Assembly: GCA_964017155.1 (NCBI GenBank)
Contig: OZ024863.1
Span: 42,107,584 to 42,171,583, forward strand
From: Oasisia sp. SBJ-2009
Taxonomy: Eukaryota > Annelida > Polychaeta > Sabellida > Siboglinidae
DNA length: 64,000 nucleotides
Reading direction: 5' to 3'
Below are positions 58,266-64,000 of this stretch, in pieces (the first letter of the stretch is position 1; the number at the start of each line of letters is the position of its first letter). Made by a program: the position numbers and the translations under genes. The notes under the pieces were generated by a model. The model ran no database searches. It was given only the letters and a program-made list of their open reading frames with translations, and was not told where the DNA came from.

Positions 58266-59075
58266 AATATATATATATTATATATATATACACACACACA
58301 TATATATATTTCAAATAAGTTTTTTTTAATTACATAAACACTAGAATATAATATTCTATCATTTATATAAAATATCCTGTCAATACAACTGACAATTGCA
58401 TCTCTTCGGTTTCCCCATTTTATTCAAAACGGCAAGTTTTCAATAAAATGCTACAATATTCTTCTCTTGCGCTTACAAAAAGCTAACCAAATATGTGCGT
58501 TTGTTAACATTCGAAAAAATTCACTTATATACAATATCTGAATAGTATACCTTTCTAAAATGTGAAGAGAAGTTACGATTATGTAGCTTATCCACAGTTG
58601 GTGAACCCGGAGTCTAGACGCCGTCACGTGAACCCGGAGTCTAGACGTCGTCACGTGTGGCTGGTCACACCAGCATGTAAATGTTGTCACGCATGACTAA
58701 TCACAGCTGCAAATAGAACGGAATCAGGATGACGCGCGCTACGCTGAAACGATGAACTAGAGTTTTGTCACGACCGACAGACAACTAATAGGAACGTGTT
58801 TATGTGTCATGTGGATAACTCGTTCTGGTGATGTCAACTCCAGAAATTAGATGATAATTCGTGTAATAATGATGATGACCAGCTCACGTGACGTGACCTT
58901 CCCACGAATTTCGGGGACTGACACAAGTGTCGTGAACTAGCAGTATATGTCGTATATATTACTCCCATCAATCAACATAACGCATTTCTGCATCAGCGGA
59001 AAACATTCCAATCTGTCACGACATCTTCTCATGTGAATTGAAAGAACACTCAAAATCACGAGTGATCCGGTCAAC
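57730..59075. other. Intergenic, upstream of the signal-peptide exon
   Basis: Contains a short direct repeat gtgaacccggagtctagacg (58601 and 58628). Otherwise nothing recognised. Confidence 0.45.
58201..58310 (+). repeat. (TA)n microsatellite
   Basis: TA with small ATTA breaks. Confidence 0.94.
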
Positions 59076-59082
59076 ATCTGGC

Positions 59083-59089
59083 TATATAT
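59083..59089 (+). promoter_or_regulatory. TATA box of the next gene
   Basis: TATATAT (ggctatatattgagg context) lies 106 bp before the ATG at 59195. A start site about 30 bp downstream would give an 80-nt leader. Confidence 0.5.
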
Positions 59090-59194
59090 TGAGGCGGTAA
59101 ATCGTCGAAGTCACAGTAGCGAATTGCAAGCGCAAAAGTGTTCTGCAAGTCTAAGTTTATATATAATTCTGCAAAAGAACGAAGAAGAGACGCG

Positions 59195-59243
59195 ATGAAG
59201 TGGTACGCCATACTCGCTGCCTGTTTCATTGTTGGTGCATCAG
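59195..59243 (+). CDS. First coding exon of a secreted-protein gene (signal peptide)
   Basis: ATG opens MKWYAILAACFIVGAS plus one base, then a consensus donor gtgaga (phase 1). The peptide has a basic n-region (K2), a hydrophobic core and a small-residue end, a standard signal peptide. An upstream TATA box fits. No downstream exon could be assigned with confidence in the remaining 4.7 kb, so the product is unknown. Confidence 0.6.
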
Positions 59244-60035
59244 GTGAGACCTTGTTTGAGCTTTTTAGTAATTTGTATTACGGGAAGAAATTAATATTTA
59301 ACTTTTTCGGTAAATTTATTAAATTGATTTATTTATTCGTCCGGATTGTTCGTACTGAGTGTGTTTTAAAAACACTTTACACATGAATTGGGACTTTTTT
59401 TATACCAGCAACATAGTTATTAAGTGTATCAAAGTAATACGTGGCAAATATATCGTAAAAAGAATCAGTTTACAGTTTACTTTAATCCACTGTTTTAGTT
59501 AATCTAAACTGCTTATTACAATTGAGGATGCCATGTAACTATGTCATCTAAAACTATATAAGACACCTGTAAATGTAGAGGTTTTGTGTCCGTTCCGCAT
59601 TTCGTAATATTTGTTTATAATATCATAATATTAGAATACATATGGTGAAGGGATATTCATTGCTAACTATCATTTATTACGTCCATAACGTTGTTCGTGA
59701 TTAAGAAATAATGCGAAATATTCAAAATATAAAACGATCTCGTGGGCGTGACGAAGGCGAATCAGAGTTTTCCTGGTAACAGGATACTTTTATGAGAGTT
59801 ATCCCTAAATTGCCAAAACTGGCTAGTTATAATAATAATTATTTTATTACATTCAAATTAATTATTTAATGCATCATAAAAAACATACATAATAATAATA
59901 ATATAGAGTCCATTTATGTAAGATAAACTACTGATTGTTTAAAATAAATATAAAAGTATAACTATGTTTTGCTTTAATAGCTAAATATATAAAAATAAAT
60001 ACTTCACATTCATATGATATGATGAAGGGTGCCTT
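59244..60035. other. First intron of the new gene (presumed)
   Basis: Holds a partial duplicate (59770-59880) of 60143-60300, including ccaaaactggctagttataa. No exon assigned. Confidence 0.4.
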
Positions 60036-60038
60036 ACC

Positions 60039-60143
60039 TTGCCACTGTCACAATTCTCTGGAGGACATTGAACTGGCATGCCTCGTGGTCGTGGAGAAGA
60101 TGCATGAATAGAAACATCATCAGGGTTGTGACTGTCCACTTCC
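60039..60143 (-). CDS. Exon-like segment, possible transposase exon
   Basis: Flanked on the minus strand by ...gttatcag and gtaagg, with an open phase 0 frame EVDSHNPDDVSIHASSPRPR then GMPVQCPPENCDSGK. A degraded partial copy is at about 59725-59772. No homology was recognised. Confidence 0.35.
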
Positions 60144-60311
60144 TGATAACATGATACTTTTATAAGAATTGTGCCTAAATTTCCAAAACTGGCTAGTTAT
60201 AATAATAATTTTATTTTACAGCACCATGTTTCCAGCTGTAAGTCTAGTTCAACTATGTTACACAGGTAATCACAATAAAATTAATTATTTAATGTATAAT
60301 AATTTAAATTC

Positions 60312-60820
60312 TTACATAAGAGTATCCCGTACGCCGAGGTGTGGCCGCGATTCATCCAGGAACCATCGAAGCTCACGGTCAAGTTGATGACTTCCTTGTC
60401 GGCGTCACTGGCTGCAGCACTGGTGGTGGTGGACAGATCCATGTACACGCGTCGAACGATCTTCGCGGCATTAGTGAGGATGTTGTTGGCCACCACCATG
60501 CCGGCTTCGACGATAGCTCGACTGTGGAAAACAAAGGTGGTCTGGTTCATAGTGTTCATGTCCAGGAACTGACACAGCTTCACTATGCCGCTGTGGCCCA
60601 CACCCATGTCTAGCGACGCTGACACAACAGCACGTGTCACCACAAATGACAAGCGTCCAGCAGTGCCACCGATCCGATGCGATGCGATGCGATGCGATGC
60701 GATGCGATGCGATGCGATGCGATGCGATGCGATGTGATGAATGTGATGAATGTGTGCTGTTGATGATGTCGTCACATGACGTGCAGTACGGCTGCAGCCG
60801 ACACACCAACCGAAGTGCAC
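60312..60820 (-). pseudogene. Mutator-like transposase fragment
   Basis: The minus frame reads a degenerate N-part, then (IASHR)n, then SASLDMGVGHSGIVKLCQFL and INLTVSFDGSWMNRGHTSAY. The DGSW..RG(H/F)TS motif recalls the Mutator-like transposase family common in marine invertebrates, where the Asp is in the catalytic core. It stops soon after SAYG, at a GTAAGA that could be a splice donor. Upstream minus-strand sequence to about 61018 may be an earlier part. Confidence 0.55.
60675..60735 (+). repeat. (GCGAT)n pentanucleotide array
   Basis: About 12 units; on the minus strand it reads as repeated IASHR in the transposase frame. Confidence 0.96.
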
Positions 60821-61039
60821 AGTTTACGGCATGGATGGCAAGGGTGTTGCATCAATGCGAGGGGCATGGCAGCCCTGCAACAAGCTCAGACAGACATCTT
60901 TGTTCACCCTTGCGATGACTGTCGATATGGTGTCACTGTCCGTGTCATCCTGATCAGCCTCGGCTTCATCGTCCAGAATTCCTGTCTCGCGCAGAAGACG
61001 TTTGAAGTCAAACTTCATCTGGGTTGCCGAAGTTGGCGT

Positions 61040-61715
61040 ACCCGATGTAGGTTAGTAGCATTGACCAGAACATGACATGGGACACTATCCCAGCATGTGT
61101 TACAAGTTAGTAAGAATGACGATTATGTGACATAGCACATTTCCCATGTGTTAGTTACATGTTGCTATGATTGAACAGTAAATGACATGGACAATTTCCT
61201 TGTGTGAGTTACAGGTTAGTAGGATTGACCACTATGTGACATTTTCTCTACATTAGTCAAAGAAATTGGTAGCATTGACCAGTACGTGACATGGGACACT
61301 ATCCCAGCGTTAGTTACAAGTTGGTAGGAATGATGAGCATGTGACATGGCACATTTTCCCTATGTTAGTTATAGATTGGTAGCATTGACCATTACGGGAC
61401 ATGGGACACTAGTCACACTACCCTTGTGTTATTTAGAATTTGGAAGGATTGAACAGTATGTGACTGTAGCCAAGTCTTCTTTAGAAGTCATAGGAATCTG
61501 ACAAGCATTTGACATGGCACACTTCCCCTGTGTTAGAGGTTATTATGACTGACCACCATGAGACAGAAAACACTTTCCCTGTGTCAGTTATAGGTTGCAA
61601 GGATTGACCATTATGTGAAATGGATCACTTTCTTTGGGTTACCCGGTAGTTACACGTTAGTAGCATTGACCAGTACGTGACATGGGACACTATCCCAGCA
61701 TTAGATACAAGCAGT
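61040..61715 (+). repeat. Degenerate ~65-bp tandem repeat
   Basis: Recurring gtagcattgaccagtacgtg / acatgggacactatcccagc / ttagttacaggt blocks, about ten diverged copies, ending at the Tol2-like end. Confidence 0.8.
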
Positions 61716-61810
61716 GTCGTAACAAGTACTCTAGAAAAGTAACTAAGTAAAAGTACAAGTAACCCACCAAAAAACTACTTAAGTACAAGTAAAAGTATTC
61801 CTCAAAAAAA
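61712..61810 (+). mobile_element. Tol2-like hAT transposon end
   Basis: cagtgtcgtaacaagtactc, then repeated aagtaaaagtac / acttaagtacaagtaaaagt motifs. hAT elements of the Tol2 type begin CAGNG and carry the same AAGTAC/AAGTAAAAGTA subterminal pattern. The opposite end was not identified. Confidence 0.5.
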
Positions 61811-62341
61811 TTATTTAAACAAAAGTATTAATTATGAAGTGAATTCCACATATTTGAATCGTATAAGTGAACTTTCATTAAGGCCTTCCAATTCCTGTGT
61901 TGTTGGTCTATACAAAGGTCATGATAAGTGGAATACACGTTAATGAGAAGTATTGCCTTTGATCCTCCTCAGTTTCACTTGCCAGTGTAACAAGATTCAC
62001 AGCCACAATCATACGTCTACAAAAGTGACATCACTGTTTTATTGTCGAACAAACCCAACATTATATATACATATTTTACAAATAGAAACCTGACACCAAT
62101 ACCCAGTTCATAAATGCATTGCATAAAAGAGATAACACATGTAAAAACAGAAATAAACCAAAGAAATATTTATGCAATGCACCAAGTTACAGCCACACTG
62201 AGCAGTAATTTAACTAAACATACTGATTAAAACAAGTTGGTAAAATATACCGAAGTTGCCTGCCCGCCTCAACTGCCTCTTTATCGCCCGCCGTTACACC
62301 TGTCTTAGAGCCATTTGGCCGCACAGAGGATAGCCCCACGG
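61811..62341. other. No recognised feature
   Basis: AT-rich sequence between the hAT-like end and the SGNH ORF; may be the interior of the hAT copy. Confidence 0.35.
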
Positions 62342-63089
62342 TTAACTTCTGAATAATTTATAACTACCCAGATGGTTGAAATGAACCCCATCTGTACGGA
62401 AAATCGGCTCTTTTGAATTCATAAACCCCTTATGTTTCCAGAAAGAAACCTGGTGGCACTGTTGGCATTCGGCCCTAATGACCTCATTCACCATTACCGT
62501 GCAAGCCGCCCCCTCAATCGTTGATAAATCTCGCCAATTTTTGCGCCGGATAAGCTGGCCGATGACCACATGGCCGACCCAGGAGGCTACAAGGTCGGTG
62601 GCGAAGTCTAGAAGTTCCCATGCTATCTGGTGCGGGGACCCCCCTGACGATACGTCTTTCGACCCGGCGTGCAGAAGAACGAGCTGGGAACGCAGCAGTG
62701 CGAAGGGTTCCCAGTGCTCCTCTGATCGCAACGAGCGAACGGTGGCCCCTCGACGACCAACGTATTCCACTTCGAAACCGTGGCCGTCGACGGCAAAATC
62801 GGCGGAAACCCCGGGCCACACCCACGAAGGACCGGCGAAATCCAAAAACCGGTTTAACCAATAGACATGACTATCACCTACAATCACTGCTTTCTGCAGT
62901 GTACTGCTGTATGTACTGCTGGAGGTACCGCTGGAGCTACCATTGGATGTACTGCTGGATGTACTGCTGGGCGTACTGCTGGGTGTACTGCTGGGTGTAC
63001 TGCTGGGTGTACTGCTGGGTGTTCTGCTGGGCGTACTGCTGGGTATCCTGCTAGGTGTACTGCTGGATGTACTGCAGCGGTGCAGCCCT
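62342..63089 (-). CDS. SGNH-hydrolase-like ORF with Ser/Thr/Pro repeats, probably from a retroelement
   Basis: The minus frame is open from a stop near 63132 to 62342, with an acceptor-like ...ttctgattgtag at 63090. The N-part is a run of (T/S)PSS repeats from a 12-bp array. SGNH block I is AVIVGDSHVYWLNRFLDF, and the closing DGVHFNHLGSYKLFRS carries the catalytic Asp/His (DGxHxN). After the stop, another frame continues RGAILCAAKWL, suggesting a one-base lesion at the C-terminus. SGNH domains occur in host esterases, CR1 LINE ORF1 and some tyrosine-recombinase retroelements; the last two are more likely here. Confidence 0.6.
62930..63073 (+). repeat. 12-bp tandem repeat
   Basis: Unit gctgggtgtact, about 12 copies; multiple of three, encoding Ser/Thr/Pro repeats on the minus strand. 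Confidence 0.95.
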
Positions 63090-63279
63090 ACAATCAGAAC
63101 ACCAGAAATATATGGACAAAGTCAAATCGAACGTAACCACTAAACTATGAAGAAAGGGTAGCCACAATTCACCATTGTTTCTCCTACAAATTAACAATCG
63201 TGCCCTACAAACGAAAATACGACATTCTGTTTGCATTCACAAACCATCAACACAAATACATACAAGTACATACATAGCA

Positions 63280-63552
63280 AGGCTGCGTCCGACGTCCACG
63301 TCGAACCAAATGTGGGGTGCAGGATGGCTGCAGCAATGGCTGGCTTATCTGCAAATGTGCTGAACCTCTTGCGGATGCCGGCCAGCAGGGCGTCAATTAG
63401 TGGGACACATGATGTGTCTCTTCTGCTGTTTCTCCAGGAGTGCAAACAGGGTTGGCAGGAGGGACCCCAGGTTTGCTTTCCTTTCTCACTGCAGGGTATT
63501 CAGGCCTGCATGACATGCTTCATGGTGACGCAATATTTGTCCAGGGACATAG
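63280..63552 (-). pseudogene. hAT transposase C-terminal fragment
   Basis: Frame: LDKYCVTMKHVMQA, a stop, then PLIDALLAGIRKRFSTF and AIAAAILHPTFGSTWT. The pattern PL(V/I)(D/E)ALL.GI.KRF....LAA.LHP.FK is the region before the hAT dimerisation domain. It has one in-frame stop and is truncated at both ends. Confidence 0.65.
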
Positions 63553-63981
63553 CTTTATCTAGAGACCCGTCCACCCGTCATTTGGACGGGTAAAAACGAA
63601 TATGGACGGGTAGAAATATGGAGGACGGGTTGTGGACAGGCAAAAAAATGAAGGAGCAAAAAAAAGTCTTCCAAAACCATAGATATTGTTAGTTATGCCT
63701 TGAAAGTGAGTGTAAATGGTGTCAAATGTATGTTTGTAGCCCATTTCAGGTCATCAGGCACAATTTGAAAGTTTATAAAGTAGCTTAACAGTTAACATCA
63801 ATGTGTCCACCAAAACATGTGACTGGCAAACCAAAACATGTGACTGGCAAACCAAAACATGTGACTGGCAAACCAAAACATGTGACTGGCAAACCAAAAC
63901 ATGTGACTGGCAAACCAAAACATGTGACTGGCAAACCAAAACATGTGACTGGTAATAATTTGATCCTGCATACAGCCCTGT
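63548..63981 (+). mobile_element. Dispersed ~310-bp repeat, copy B, with internal amplification
   Basis: Same family as 13065-13384, but the stretch ccaaaacatgtgactggc is present seven times in 21-bp steps (63809-63953) where copy A has one. It lies against the hAT transposase remnant, which it may interrupt. Confidence 0.65.
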
Positions 63982-64000
63982 CCAGGGAGGAAAGCTCGGC

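Noticed and set aside
60221..60242. Second exon of the signal-peptide gene (caccatgtttccagct)
   Set aside because: Splice-like ends exist, but the piece is in a duplicated repeat and too short to trust.

Overview
The window is animal nuclear DNA, most likely from a marine lophotrochozoan and plausibly a mollusc. The supporting evidence is a many-exon collagen gene with short GT-AG exons, a tRNA-derived SINE family, several kinds of LINE, DNA transposon remnants, and extreme microsatellite and minisatellite content. The phylum is an inference; no exact species can be read from the sequence. Nothing suggests bacteria, an operon or CRISPR.

The central feature is one + strand collagen gene. I could piece together 37 exons from 10354 to the stop codon at 54661-54663, about 2.8 kb coding and about 937 residues. 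The visible part starts inside a thrombospondin-N-terminal/laminin-G-like (TSPN) domain (exons 1-3) and passes through a cysteine-containing linker (exons 4-5). Gly-X-Y blocks follow, broken by short non-collagenous segments (exons 5-31), then a coiled-coil-like NC2 segment (exons 32-33), a last COL1 domain with Gly-X-Gly imperfections, and a short C-terminal NC1 with Cys-Asp-Cys. This is the plan of FACIT and FACIT-related collagens (types IX, XII, XIV, XVI, XIX, XXI, XXII group). Exons join in frame throughout except TSPN exon 2, which is one base short. Introns are phase 0 up to exon 32 and phase 1 after it. The N-terminal exons (signal peptide, start of TSPN) were not found and may lie left of the window.

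Layout: 1-10290 is intergenic or upstream sequence packed with minisatellites, a SINE, a LINE 3' fragment, a possible LTR/PBS remnant and a very long (GAGACA)n tract. 10354-54663 is the collagen gene. Its introns hold a nearly full-length LINE on the minus strand, an endonuclease fragment of a second LINE, L2/CR1-like LINE pieces, SINEs, TIR elements, a perfect 200-bp palindrome, and many simple repeats that often sit just upstream of 3' splice sites. 54664 to about 56240 is the probable 3' UTR. At 59083-59243 a TATA box and a signal-peptide exon mark the probable start of another secreted-protein gene. 59700-64000 is a graveyard of mobile elements: a Mutator-like transposase fragment, a Tol2-like hAT end, a Ser/Thr/Pro-repeat SGNH-hydrolase ORF and a hAT transposase remnant.

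I found no clear new enzymatic or defence system. The most interesting items are the collagen architecture (a GFPGER integrin-type motif, a GC-AG intron, a phase switch, possible micro- and alternative exons), the palindrome, and the repeat-laden transposon ORFs on the right.
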